Assembly (NCBI RefSeq): GCF_900114015.1
Contig: NZ_FORN01000023.1
Span: 1 to 64,000 of the forward strand
Direction of reading: 5' to 3'
Length of the DNA stretch: 64,000 bases
Source: Caulobacter sp. UNC279MFTsu5.1
GTDB taxonomy: Bacteria > Pseudomonadota > Alphaproteobacteria > Caulobacterales > Caulobacteraceae
Positions within the stretch are counted from its first letter, which is position 1, and each line of letters begins with the position of its first letter. The translations under genes and the position numbers were made by a program. Under the pieces are notes generated by a model, which was given only the letters and a program-made list of their open reading frames with translations, was not told the DNA's origin and ran no database searches. Below are positions 55,768 through 64,000 of this stretch, piece by piece.

Positions 55768-55836
55768 GAACACTGTTCTCTGAAGATTACGAACAATGTT
55801 CACTGAAGACTACGAACAGTGTTCTCTGAAATATGC
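55768..55836. repeat. three 23-bp tandem repeats with GAACANTGTTC palindromes
   Basis: Units at 55768-55790, 55791-55813 and 55814-55836 share GAACA-N-TGTTC-NCTGAA. The first eleven bases of units 1, 2 and 3 are GAACACTGTTC, GAACAATGTTC and GAACAGTGTTC, each a perfect inverted repeat around a variable centre. Regular 23-base spacing suggests an operator or iteron array for a dimeric DNA-binding protein, placed on nearly the same face of the helix. No gene starts immediately after it. Confidence 0.75.
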
Positions 55837-55923
55837 GAAGAATAGACGCAGGATAGACTGCGGCATTCTGACGCGGCGCCACGTTCATCCGCCGCCACCC
55901 CTAAAAGCTCGGGTTGCAAAGCT

Positions 55924-56082
55924 GTGCAGCAGGAAGATTTCGCCGCCATCGAGGCGGCTTTTCCAAAACTGCGCAAGCGATCTGTCTGTCCTGAGGAGGC
56001 CGCGGCGCTCTGGTTCCGGTACCAGCGCGACTTCAGAATGTTGCAATCGGGATACACCGGCCGACAGTCGGAGGTTGTTTAA
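55924..56082 (+). CDS. possible small protein of unknown function
   Basis: A 52-codon frame from a GTG: it reads VQQEDFAAIEAAFPKLRKRS and then PEEAAALWFRYQRDFRM and GYTGRQSEVV. The composition is protein-like and the predicted helix is amphipathic, but no strong ribosome-binding site or known family is seen. The open frame extends upstream to 55846 without a clear start. It lies between the tandem repeats and the beta-helix gene and could also be a remnant of a longer gene. Confidence 0.3.
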   Translation: MQQEDFAAIEAAFPKLRKRSVCPEEAAALWFRYQRDFRMLQSGYTGRQSEVV

Positions 56083-56193
56083 AATCAATGGATTGGGGCG
56101 GGCCGGCTCCCATTCGCGCCGCACCGTCGCCCCAATTGGCCCAGCATTGGGCCTCTGAGGGCGGGGGCGCCGTCAAGCAAGAATGGAAGCCGA

Positions 56194-57681
<1,488 letters not shown>

Positions 57682-57755
57682 TCGAACACGCCCGCCGCGC
57701 CGGGAGCCTGCTACGGAGCGGACGCCAGGCGCGTAGAGCGCACGAATGACCTTTC

Positions 57756-57785
57756 GGGTCGGAAGCGGATACCCGCTTCCGACCC
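57756..57785 (+). terminator. hairpin after the beta-helix gene
   Basis: A perfect 13-bp stem, GGGTCGGAAGCGG (57756-57768) and CCGCTTCCGACCC (57773-57785) with a 4-base loop, lies 75 bases after the stop. The following T tract is weak (CGCCTTT), so it may stabilise the mRNA end rather than terminate efficiently. Confidence 0.65.
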
Positions 57786-57813
57786 ACGCCTTTGTCCCGA
57801 CCGCCGCCCAACT

Positions 57814-58045
57814 GGGCCGGCCGCGACCCAGACGGCGATCGCCTTGCGCGGCCCGATCGACAAGATCGTGCTGACGCCCGGCGCCAAACGCGGGGAGATC
57901 AGCGCTCAGCTTTTCGGGGACCTGGAGACCGTCCCGGCCTGGACGCCCGACCAGGGAGACCAGCGGCGCGAGGCCGCTGGTTCGTTTCCGTGGACCGTCG
58001 AGGGCGCTTTGTCGGTTGCGGTAGGCGCACGGTCCGGGCTGACAA
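57814..58045 (+). pseudogene. serine recombinase fragment (right piece)
   Basis: The frame reads RGPIDKIVLTPGAKRGEI, then AQLFGDLETV and SVAVGARSGLTIE, which are the terminal segments of large serine recombinases (RGLIDKIVLTPGAKRGE-x-x-A-x-LFGDL...VVAGARF). It would continue the piece at 55507-55645 almost without loss. No start codon or catalytic domain is present. It ends against the 3' end of the convergent M28 peptidase gene. Confidence 0.7.
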
Positions 58046-58068
58046 TTGAAAGGCGGGCGGTAAGGGCC

Positions 58069-59475
58069 TTAGTGCCCCGCCGCTGCCGGGGCCGCCGCGC
58101 TCAACGCGCGGAAGTCGATGTCGCTGTCGGCCACCAGGTAGAGGAAGCTGGCCCAGGCGGCGACGTTCTGGGCTAGTTCTTCGGGGCGCACCTTGTTGAG
58201 AGTGTCGTCCATGGTGTGGTGGTAGTCGAAGTAGCGGCTGGCGTCCTGGTTCAGGGCCACCACCGGCACGCCCGACTCTTCCAGGCCCTCGATGTCGGCG
58301 CCTGCGTGGGCCGGCGGGGCGCGGTCGACATAGATCTTCAGGGCGGTCAGCACGCGGGCGGCGGTCTGCATGGCCGGGTGCCCCGCCGAACCCTTGGGGA
58401 TCTGCAGGCTGTAGACGCGGTCGGCGCCGGTGTCGCTCTCGCCGGCCATGACGATCTTGGGCAGCTCGTCCTTGTGGGCGGCCAGATAGGCTTCCGACGA
58501 GCCGCCGCTCTCTTCCGAGCCGAACATCACCACGCGGATGGTGCGCTTGGGATGCTTGGGCAGGTCGCCGATCAGCTTGGCGGCGGCCGTGGTGATGGCC
58601 ACGCCGGTGGCGTCGTCCAGGGCGCCGGTGCCGACGTCCCAGCTGTCCAGGTGGCCGCCGACGACGATCACCTCGTCGGGCTTTTCCGAGCCCTTGATCT
58701 CGCCCGAGATGTTCCAGGCCACGTCGGCCGGATCGACCGTCGAAGCCAGCTTCAGCCTGATGCGCAGCGGCCCCTTGGCGGCCAGGCGCTCCAGTTGCTC
58801 GGCCTCCGGCACGCCCAGGGCGGCCGAGGGGATCGAGACGACGCCGTCGCCGAAGGCCGTGACGCCGGTGTGCGGCACGGTGGAGTCCGAGGTCGAGACC
58901 GAGCGGATCAGCAGGGCGGCCGCGCCGCGCTTGGCGGCCTCGACCGGACCGGTCCGGCGCGAGATGCCGGCCACGCCATAGCCGGCGCCGTCCTGGGCGC
59001 GGACCATCGGCTGGGTGATCACCACGATCTTGCCCTTCAGCGCCCCCTCGGGCGCGGCCACCATCTCGGCATAGGTCTTGAACAGCGCCACCTCGGCCTC
59101 GATCCCGCCCGCGGGCGTCGGCACGGTGCGGCCCAGGCCGACGATGCTCAGCTTCAGCGGATAGGGGGCGACCAGTTCGGCGCTCTCCTCGCCGCGGGTC
59201 CACGACGGCTTGGCGAACTCCTCGACCTTGACGTTGGTGAAGCCCAGGGCCTTGAACTTGGCGACGCTCCAGTCCTTGGCGCGGGCCATGGCCGGCGAGC
59301 CGACCAGGCGCGGGCCGATGGTGGTGGTCAGGTCCTCGGTGACGTCCCAGGCGGTGCGGTCCAGCAGGGCCTTGTCGCGCAGGGCCTCGGCGGTCTTGGC
59401 ATCCTGGGCGGAAGCGGCCCCGGCCATCAGGGCGGAAACGGCGGCGGCGGTCAGCAGCGTACGAAACAGGCGCAT
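58069..59475 (-). CDS. M28-family zinc metallopeptidase
   Basis: A 468-residue protein with a Sec signal peptide (TLLTAAAVSALMAGAASAQ). A PA-type insert lies in the middle, and the M28 catalytic set follows: GGHLDSWDVGTGALDDATG (His/Asp zinc ligands), FGSEESGGSS (Glu pair), ESDTGADRV and YHHTMDDT. It is probably a periplasmic or secreted aminopeptidase/carboxypeptidase. GAGGGAGA precedes the ATG. It is the first chromosomal-looking gene to the right of the island and lies on the same strand as murB. Confidence 0.92.
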   Translation of the reverse strand: MRLFRTLLTAAAVSALMAGAASAQDAKTAEALRDKALLDRTAWDVTEDLTTTIGPRLVGSPAMARAKDWSVAKFKALGFTNVKVEEFAKPSWTRGEESAELVAPYPLKLSIVGLGRTVPTPAGGIEAEVALFKTYAEMVAAPEGALKGKIVVITQPMVRAQDGAGYGVAGISRRTGPVEAAKRGAAALLIRSVSTSDSTVPHTGVTAFGDGVVSIPSAALGVPEAEQLERLAAKGPLRIRLKLASTVDPADVAWNISGEIKGSEKPDEVIVVGGHLDSWDVGTGALDDATGVAITTAAAKLIGDLPKHPKRTIRVVMFGSEESGGSSEAYLAAHKDELPKIVMAGESDTGADRVYSLQIPKGSAGHPAMQTAARVLTALKIYVDRAPPAHAGADIEGLEESGVPVVALNQDASRYFDYHHTMDDTLNKVRPEELAQNVAAWASFLYLVADSDIDFRALSAAAPAAAGH

Positions 59476-59586
59476 GAAATCTCCCTCGTCTGGGGGTTTC
59501 ATAGCACCGCTCCGCGCCCGGAATAGGCAACAACCGGATGAACTATCCGTAACCTTTGGGATGCTCGGTGGTTGGGCGCCCAAGAT

Positions 59587-59690
59587 CCTCCCCCTCTGGG
59601 GGAGGTGGCCCAGAGGGCCGGAGGGGGCAACTGGGCGTCGACCGCAGGACCCCTCAGTCGGCTTCGCCGACAGCTCCCCCAAAGGGGGAG
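59587..59690. repeat. palindromic intergenic repeat before murB 3' end
   Basis: CTCCCCCTCTGGGGGAG near 59588 and CTCCCCCAAAGGGGGAG near 59674 form strong hairpins and also pair with each other. GTCGGCTTCGCCGAC lies between them. This resembles the TTCTCCCC-type repeats at 8102 and 60613. It separates the M28 and murB genes. Confidence 0.7.
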
Positions 59691-59694
59691 CATC

Positions 59695-60600
59695 TTACCC
59701 CGCCCGCCCGATGCGCTTGATCTCCCAGTCCAGCTGGATCCCGGTCTTGGCCAGCACGTCGGCGCGCACGGTGTCGCCCAGGCCTTCCAGGTCGGCGGCG
59801 GTGGCCTCGCCGGTGTTGATCAGGAAGTTGCTGTGCAGCGGGCTGAACATCGCCCCGCCGTACAGCCGCCCGCGCCAGCCGGCCTCATCGACCAGCTTCC
59901 AGGACGAATGGCCCGGCGGGTTCTTGAAGGTCGAGCCGCCGGTCTTCTCGCGGATCGGCTGGGTGGTCTCGCGGCGCTCGGTGATCTCGCGCATGCGGGC
60001 CTTGATCGCGGCGGGGTCGTCGGGAAGCCCTTCGAACACCGCGTCCAGCACGATCAGGTCGCCGGCGTCCTGCAGGGCGCTGTGACGGTAGGTGAAGTGC
60101 AGGTCCTCGGTCGTCAGTTCGCGCACCTGGCCCTGGCGGTCCATGACCCGGGCCGAGACCAGCACGTTGGCGGTCTCCGAGCCGTAGCAGCCGGCGTTCA
60201 TGATCGTCGCGCCGCCGACCGTGCCGGGGATGCCGGCGTAGAACTCCAGCCCGGCGATCCCGGCCTCGGCCGCCTTGCGGGCCAGGATGGCGTCGGGCAC
60301 GGCGCCGCCGGCCTTGATGCGGTTGTCGCCCAGGGGCTCGACACCGTTGAAGCCCTTGCCCAGCCGAATCACCACGCCCTCGACCCCGCCGTCGCGGACC
60401 AGCAGGTTGGAGCCCACGCCGATCGCCAGCACGGGCACGGCCGGGTCCAGGGCCTTGAGGAAGTCGCTCAGGTCCTGCTCGTCGGCCGGCAGGAACACCA
60501 CGTCGGCCGGACCGCCGACCCGGAACCAGGTGAACGGCGCCAGGGCCTCGTCGACCAGCAGCTTGCCGCGAACGGCGGGGAGGTTGGTTTTCCAGGTCAT
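59695..60600 (-). CDS. murB: UDP-N-acetylmuramate dehydrogenase
   Basis: A 301-residue FAD enzyme that reduces UDP-GlcNAc-enolpyruvate to UDP-MurNAc. [16 protein letters not shown] and the FAD-binding [23 protein letters not shown] (residues 58-80) lie in the N-terminal half. [18 protein letters not shown] follows, and [16 protein letters not shown] carries the catalytic Ser. It is a type II MurB, as usual in alphaproteobacteria. It lies 169 bases downstream of murC across a palindromic repeat. In the usual dcw order ddl would follow directly. Confidence 0.97.
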   Translation of the reverse strand: MTWKTNLPAVRGKLLVDEALAPFTWFRVGGPADVVFLPADEQDLSDFLKALDPAVPVLAIGVGSNLLVRDGGVEGVVIRLGKGFNGVEPLGDNRIKAGGAVPDAILARKAAEAGIAGLEFYAGIPGTVGGATIMNAGCYGSETANVLVSARVMDRQGQVRELTTEDLHFTYRHSALQDAGDLIVLDAVFEGLPDDPAAIKARMREITERRETTQPIREKTGGSTFKNPPGHSSWKLVDEAGWRGRLYGGAMFSPLHSNFLINTGEATAADLEGLGDTVRADVLAKTGIQLDWEIKRIGRAG

Positions 60601-60612
60601 CGTGAACTCTCT

Positions 60613-60751
60613 CCTTCTCCCCTTGCGGGAGAAGGTGTCAGCGAAGCTGACGGATGAGGGGTCGCGCTGGCGGTGACGCCGTACGCGGTTGTCTCGGCCT
60701 TCAACCCCTCATCCGGCGCTTCGCGCCACCTTCTCCCGCCAGGGGAGAAGG
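60613..60751. repeat. large palindromic repeat between murC and murB
   Basis: The arms CCTTCTCCCCTTGCGGGAGA (from 60613) and CTCCCGCCAGGGGAGAAGG (ending 60751) are near-perfect reverse complements, with GTCAGCGAAGCTGAC and GGCGCTTCGCGCC hairpins inside. It matches the element at 8102-8263. It could reduce read-through from murC to murB. Confidence 0.75.
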
Positions 60752-60769
60752 GATTCAGGGTCGCGCGCC

Positions 60770-62188
60770 TCACTTCGCCAGCGCTTCCAGCTGCCCCGGC
60801 AGGGCGTAGGCCCAGCTCGTGATGTCCCCGGCGCCCAGCAGCACCACCAGGTCGCCCGACTGGGCCTCGGCGGCGATCAGGGCCGGCAGGGCGGCGGGGC
60901 CTTCCAGAGGCAGGGCGCGACGGTGGCCGAACTTCTTGAGGCCCTCGACCAGGTGGTCGCGGTCGACGCCCTCGATCGGCTGCTCGCCGGCCGTGTAGAC
61001 GTCGGCGACGATCACCGTGTCGGCGTCGTTGAAGCAGCTGCTGAACTCGGTCATCAGGTCGCGCAGGCGGGTGAAGCGGTGCGGCTGGACCACGGCGATC
61101 ACCTTGCCCGTCGAGACCGCGCGGGCGGCCTTCAGCACGGCGGCGATCTCGACCGGGTGGTGGCCGTAGTCGTCGACCACGCGGACGCCGTTGGCGACGC
61201 CGGTGGTGGTGAAGCGGCGCTTGACCCCGCCGAAGCCGGCCAGGCCGGCGCGGATGGCCTCGGCGTCGACCCCCAGCTCGCGGGCCACGGCCACGGCGGC
61301 GGCGGCGTTGAGCACGTTGTGATGGCCGGCCATCGGCATCTTCAGCCCGTCATAGCGGACCGGTTCGCCGTCGCGCGGCGAGACGACGATGTCGAACTGG
61401 GCGCCGTCCGGGCCCATCTGGATGTTGGAGACCCGGACCTCGGCCTGCGGGTTGGTCCCGTAGGTGACCAGGCGGCGATTCTCGATGCGCGCGGTCAGGG
61501 CCTGGACTTCCGGATGGTCGGTGCAGACCGCCGCGAAGCCGTAGAACGGAATGTTCTCGATGAAGTCCTGGAAGCCCTTCTTGACCGCGTCGAACGTGCC
61601 CCAGTGGTCCAGATGCTCGGCGTCGATGTTGGTGACGATGGCCACGGTGGACTTCAGCTTCAGGAACGAGCCGTCGCTCTCGTCGGCCTCGACCACGATC
61701 CAGTCGCCCTCGCCGACCTTGGCGTTGGTGCCGTAGGCGTTGATGATGCCGCCGTTGACCACGGTCGGGTCCAGGGCGCCGGCGTCCAGCAGGGCCGCGA
61801 CCATCGAGGTGGTGGTGGTCTTGCCGTGGGTGCCGCCGACGGCGACGGAGAACTGCAGGCGCATCAGCTCGGCCAGCATCTCGGCGCGGCGGACCAGCGG
61901 CAGGCGCTTGTCGCGGCCGGCGGCCATCTCGGGATTGTCGGCCTTGACCGCGGTCGAATAGACGACGGCCGAGGCCCCGTCGACATGGGCCGCGTCATGG
62001 CCGATGAAGATCCGCGCGCCCAGCTTCTCCAGCCGCTCGGTGTTGGCGCTGGCCTTGGCGTCGCTGCCCTGCACGGTGTAGCCGATGCGGATCATGATCT
62101 CGGCGATGCCGGACATGCCGATGCCGCCGATGCCGATGAAGTGCACGGGGCCGAGTTCGAAGGGGACGGGTCGTCGACGCTGGATCAT
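60770..62188 (-). CDS. murC: UDP-N-acetylmuramate--L-alanine ligase
   Basis: A 472-residue Mur ligase that adds L-alanine to UDP-MurNAc. [20 protein letters not shown] is the N-terminal Rossmann motif, [18 protein letters not shown] the ATP P-loop, and [21 protein letters not shown] the metal-binding region. [18 protein letters not shown] and [10 protein letters not shown] mark the C-terminal domain. I chose the ATG at 62188; a GTG one codon upstream is also in frame. It belongs to the dcw group. Confidence 0.97.
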   Translation of the reverse strand: MIQRRRPVPFELGPVHFIGIGGIGMSGIAEIMIRIGYTVQGSDAKASANTERLEKLGARIFIGHDAAHVDGASAVVYSTAVKADNPEMAAGRDKRLPLVRRAEMLAELMRLQFSVAVGGTHGKTTTTSMVAALLDAGALDPTVVNGGIINAYGTNAKVGEGDWIVVEADESDGSFLKLKSTVAIVTNIDAEHLDHWGTFDAVKKGFQDFIENIPFYGFAAVCTDHPEVQALTARIENRRLVTYGTNPQAEVRVSNIQMGPDGAQFDIVVSPRDGEPVRYDGLKMPMAGHHNVLNAAAAVAVARELGVDAEAIRAGLAGFGGVKRRFTTTGVANGVRVVDDYGHHPVEIAAVLKAARAVSTGKVIAVVQPHRFTRLRDLMTEFSSCFNDADTVIVADVYTAGEQPIEGVDRDHLVEGLKKFGHRRALPLEGPAALPALIAAEAQSGDLVVLLGAGDITSWAYALPGQLEALAK

Positions 62189-62227
62189 CACAGCGGATTA
62201 GACGATTTGGCGACGAGGTGGAACGGG

Positions 62228-62740
62228 ATGTTTGGTGCAGAAGCCGTGGATTTTCCTCTCCTCCCCCGTTTCGCCGCGCTGCTTGGGGGAGGCGCGGTCG
62301 CCCTCGCCTCACCCGCCCTGGCCCAGCCCCCGCTGGAGCTGCGACTGGCCGACGTCGGCCGCTTCGCGACCTTCGTGGACATGGGCGGGATCGCCTGGAC
62401 CGGGCGGACGGCGCGCTTGCGCGTGCTGCAGGTGACCGAGGAGGGCTTCACCGCCGGGACCGAGGCCTTCTGGGGCGGCTGGCGCTATGAAGTCATCGAT
62501 TGCGACGCCCGCACGATCGCCCATGTGGGCTTCTCCAGCGTGCGGGCGGGCGGCCGTGAGGGTCCGGTCAGCGGCGACCAGCGGCCGGCGGCGGCGATCC
62601 CGCCGGGCGGCGCGGACGACGCGGCGGCCAAGGTGATCTGTGACGGCTGGCGGCCCTATGTCGGCGTGGCGCCGGCCGCAAGCGTCGAAGAGGCCGTGAA
62701 GGTCGGCCGGCCGTTGATCGCGACGGGCGCCGAACCCTAG
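62228..62740 (+). CDS. periplasmic hypothetical protein
   Basis: A 170-residue protein with a signal peptide (LPRFAALLGGGAVALASPALA, cleaved near residue 33). The mature part has short beta-rich segments (FATFVDMGGIAWTGRTARLR; VTEEGFTAGTEAFWGGWRYE) with two Cys (VIDCDAR and VICDGW) that could form a disulphide. GAGGTGG precedes the ATG. It is divergent from murC, only 39 bases between starts, so the two probably share promoter DNA. No family is recognised. Confidence 0.7.
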   Translation: MFGAEAVDFPLLPRFAALLGGGAVALASPALAQPPLELRLADVGRFATFVDMGGIAWTGRTARLRVLQVTEEGFTAGTEAFWGGWRYEVIDCDARTIAHVGFSSVRAGGREGPVSGDQRPAAAIPPGGADDAAAKVICDGWRPYVGVAPAASVEEAVKVGRPLIATGAEP

Positions 62741-62810
62741 CCGATCGCAACCGCCTGCGACCGGCCTCGCGCCCGCCTCTCGAAAGGCGCGGCGGGTTGC
62801 TGCCCCTCGG

Positions 62811-63089
62811 TCAGCCCCCGGGGAGGGTCGGTCCGCCGCCCGTGCAGACGAAGATCGGTTCGGCGTCATAGTACGGCGACGGCACATTGGCGCGGACCAC
62901 ATAGACGTAGTCGCCCACCTGGCCGCAGCCCAGGTCGCTGACCTGTCCGAGCACCTGCGTCTTCGCCGCGTCGGCATAGTAGGTGTAGGTGTAGGCGGTC
63001 AGCGGATCCTCGGCCATGGCGACCGGAGCGCCCAGGGCGACGAAGGCGGTCGCCGCGCCGGCGAGAACCGCCTTGATGCGGATGGTCAT
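62811..63089 (-). CDS. small secreted protein (DUF6289-like)
   Basis: A 92-residue protein with a clear signal peptide (KAVLAGAATAFVALGAPVAMA, cleaved near residue 27). The mature part, TAYTYTYYADAAKTQVLGQV with two Cys (DLGCGQ and IFVCTG), resembles small DUF6289-type secreted proteins. GGGGAGAG precedes the ATG at 63089. It lies between murG and the hypothetical gene at 62228. Function is unknown. Confidence 0.65.
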   Translation of the reverse strand: MTIRIKAVLAGAATAFVALGAPVAMAEDPLTAYTYTYYADAAKTQVLGQVSDLGCGQVGDYVYVVRANVPSPYYDAEPIFVCTGGGPTLPGG

Positions 63090-63237
63090 CGAGACTCTCC
63101 CCTCTGAAAAGCGCGACAGGCGCGCAGCTTGACCGTCCATCAGATCAAGCTCCAGATCAATCCTGGAGAGCATTCCTTACATTACAATTTTACAGCGCTC
63201 CGAGCCGGACGGCTCCGGGCGCGAAAGCTGATGGACC

Positions 63238-64000
63238 CTAACGCGCCGTCTTCTCCACTAGGTCCGCCAGCTCCTCCGCCGCGTCCGGCTTGGCCACGCT
63301 CCGCGCCCCCTCCGCCATGCGCGCCAGCCGTTCGGGATCCTTGAGTAGGGCGTTCAGGGCCCCGGCCATGGCGTCGACGGTCAGTTCGTCCTCCAGGCAG
63401 ACGGCGGCGCCGCCGGCGTCCTCGAGCAGGCGGGCGTTGAAGCGCTGGTGGTCGTCGGCGGCGATCTTCAAGGGGATCAGGATCGACGGACGGCCGGCCA
63501 CGGCCAGCTCGGTGCAGGTCGAGGCGCCGGAGCGGCCGATCACCAGGTGGGCCTGGCGCAGATAGCCGGCCATGTCGCGGAAGAACGGCGCGACCTCGCA
63601 CTCGACCATGGCGTTGCGATAGGTCTTGCGGGCGCCCTCCATGCTCTCGGCCCGGGCCTGCTGGAACACCTTGAGGCGGCCGCGCATCTCCTCGGGCAGC
63701 TTGGCGACGGCCTCGGGGATCAGTTCGGACAGCAGGCGCGCGCCCTGGCTGCCGCCGGTGACCAGGATGCGCAGTTGCACCTCGGGCGGCAGGTAGGGCA
63801 CGTCGTAGAGCGCGCGCACGGGCGGCCGTACGGGGTTGCCGACCACATGGGCGCGGGCCTTCACCGAGGGCTTGGCCATCTGCAAGGTCGGGAAGGCGCA
63901 GGCGACCGCGTCGACCCGCGACGCCAGGAAACGGTTCACGCGGCCCAGCACCGCGTTCTGCTCGTGGATCACGGTGGGCCGCTTCTGGGCCAGGGCACCC
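63238..64000 (-). CDS. murG: undecaprenyl-PP-MurNAc-pentapeptide GlcNAc transferase, C-terminal part
   Basis: The C-terminal 254 or so residues of MurG; the 5' end lies beyond the window. PTVIHEQNAVLGRVNRFLAS, the G-loop ILVTGGSQGARLLSELIPEA and the donor motif HLVIGRSGASTCTELAVAGRPSILIPL (given here as residues 150-176 of the visible part) are diagnostic. The enzyme forms lipid II at the inner membrane. In-frame coding continues to the last base of the window, so the GTG at 63972 is not the start. Confidence 0.96.
   Translation of the reverse strand, partial: GALAQKRPTVIHEQNAVLGRVNRFLASRVDAVACAFPTLQMAKPSVKARAHVVGNPVRPPVRALYDVPYLPPEVQLRILVTGGSQGARLLSELIPEAVAKLPEEMRGRLKVFQQARAESMEGARKTYRNAMVECEVAPFFRDMAGYLRQAHLVIGRSGASTCTELAVAGRPSILIPLKIAADDHQRFNARLLEDAGGAAVCLEDELTVDAMAGALNALLKDPERLARMAEGARSVAKPDAAEELADLVEKTAR

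Noticed and set aside
55297-55803. Open frames on both strands between the AT-rich region and the tandem repeats
   Set aside because: Neither translation resembles a protein; the only recognisable sequence is the frameshifted recombinase piece, recorded as a pseudogene.

Overview
The window looks like chromosome from a Caulobacter-type alphaproteobacterium. The reasons are the very GC-rich coding sequence, tandem 273-residue Caulobacter-style flagellins, a 509-residue FtsZ with a long linker, a CtrA-type TTAA-N7-TTAA box and GANTC sites upstream of ftsZ, and the order murG-murC-murB ... ddl-ftsQ-ftsA-ftsZ, all read from the minus strand. No rRNA, tRNA or CRISPR array was seen.

Left part (1-9.9 kb). 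Two flagellin genes, the first cut by the window edge, each end in a near-identical hairpin terminator. A GNAT acetyltransferase follows, then a candidate small RNA with its own promoter and terminator. A minus-strand tyrosine/homogentisate catabolic operon comes next: PLP aminotransferase, Hpd, HmgA, a FAH-family hydrolase and a Rieske ferredoxin. An Lrp/AsnC regulator, a small Ala-rich lipoprotein and several palindromic intergenic repeats complete this part.

Division/cell-wall cluster. ftsZ, ftsA, ftsQ and ddl (10.0-15.4 kb) are separated from murB, murC and murG (59.7-64.0 kb) by about 42 kb of envelope-polysaccharide and accessory genes. The interruption lies between ddl and murB.

Polysaccharide island (15.6-58 kb). 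It opens with a 1708-residue GTG-started RTX protein, a KGG stress-type protein and a PhyH-family dioxygenase. The EPS core follows: export protein, chain-length protein, BY-kinase-like ATPase, outer-membrane barrel, NodB deacetylase, FemAB-like protein, stp1-type glycosyltransferase, AsnB-type amidotransferase, a GT4 and an EpsB_2-type initiating sugar transferase. This gene set matches the exosortase A (XrtA/PEP-CTERM) EPS locus, but no exosortase is present here. Then come a tightly overlapping run of sugar-nucleotide genes (Gfo/Idh, two DegT, two hexapeptide acyltransferases, an epimerase), a Wzm/Wzt ABC exporter with a C-terminal cargo domain, more glycosyltransferases, a 661-residue secreted protein of unknown function, an O-antigen-ligase-like protein, galE, a ChrR-like anti-sigma protein without a sigma factor, and a Crp/Fnr regulator. 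The right end holds a beta-helix/RTX secreted protein flanked by two decayed pieces of a serine recombinase.

Points most worth attention. (1) A roughly 106-bp CTAGAGC palindromic repeat has four copies inside the island, and its ends supply stop codons or translated C-terminal tails to the adjoining genes. (2) Recombinase fragments flank the beta-helix/RTX gene. (3) Three 23-bp tandem repeats each carry a GAACANTGTTC palindrome. (4) An XrtA-type EPS locus lacks XrtA and carries an ABC exporter where a Wzx flippase would be expected. (5) A candidate CCUCC-motif sRNA lies at about 2437-2509.
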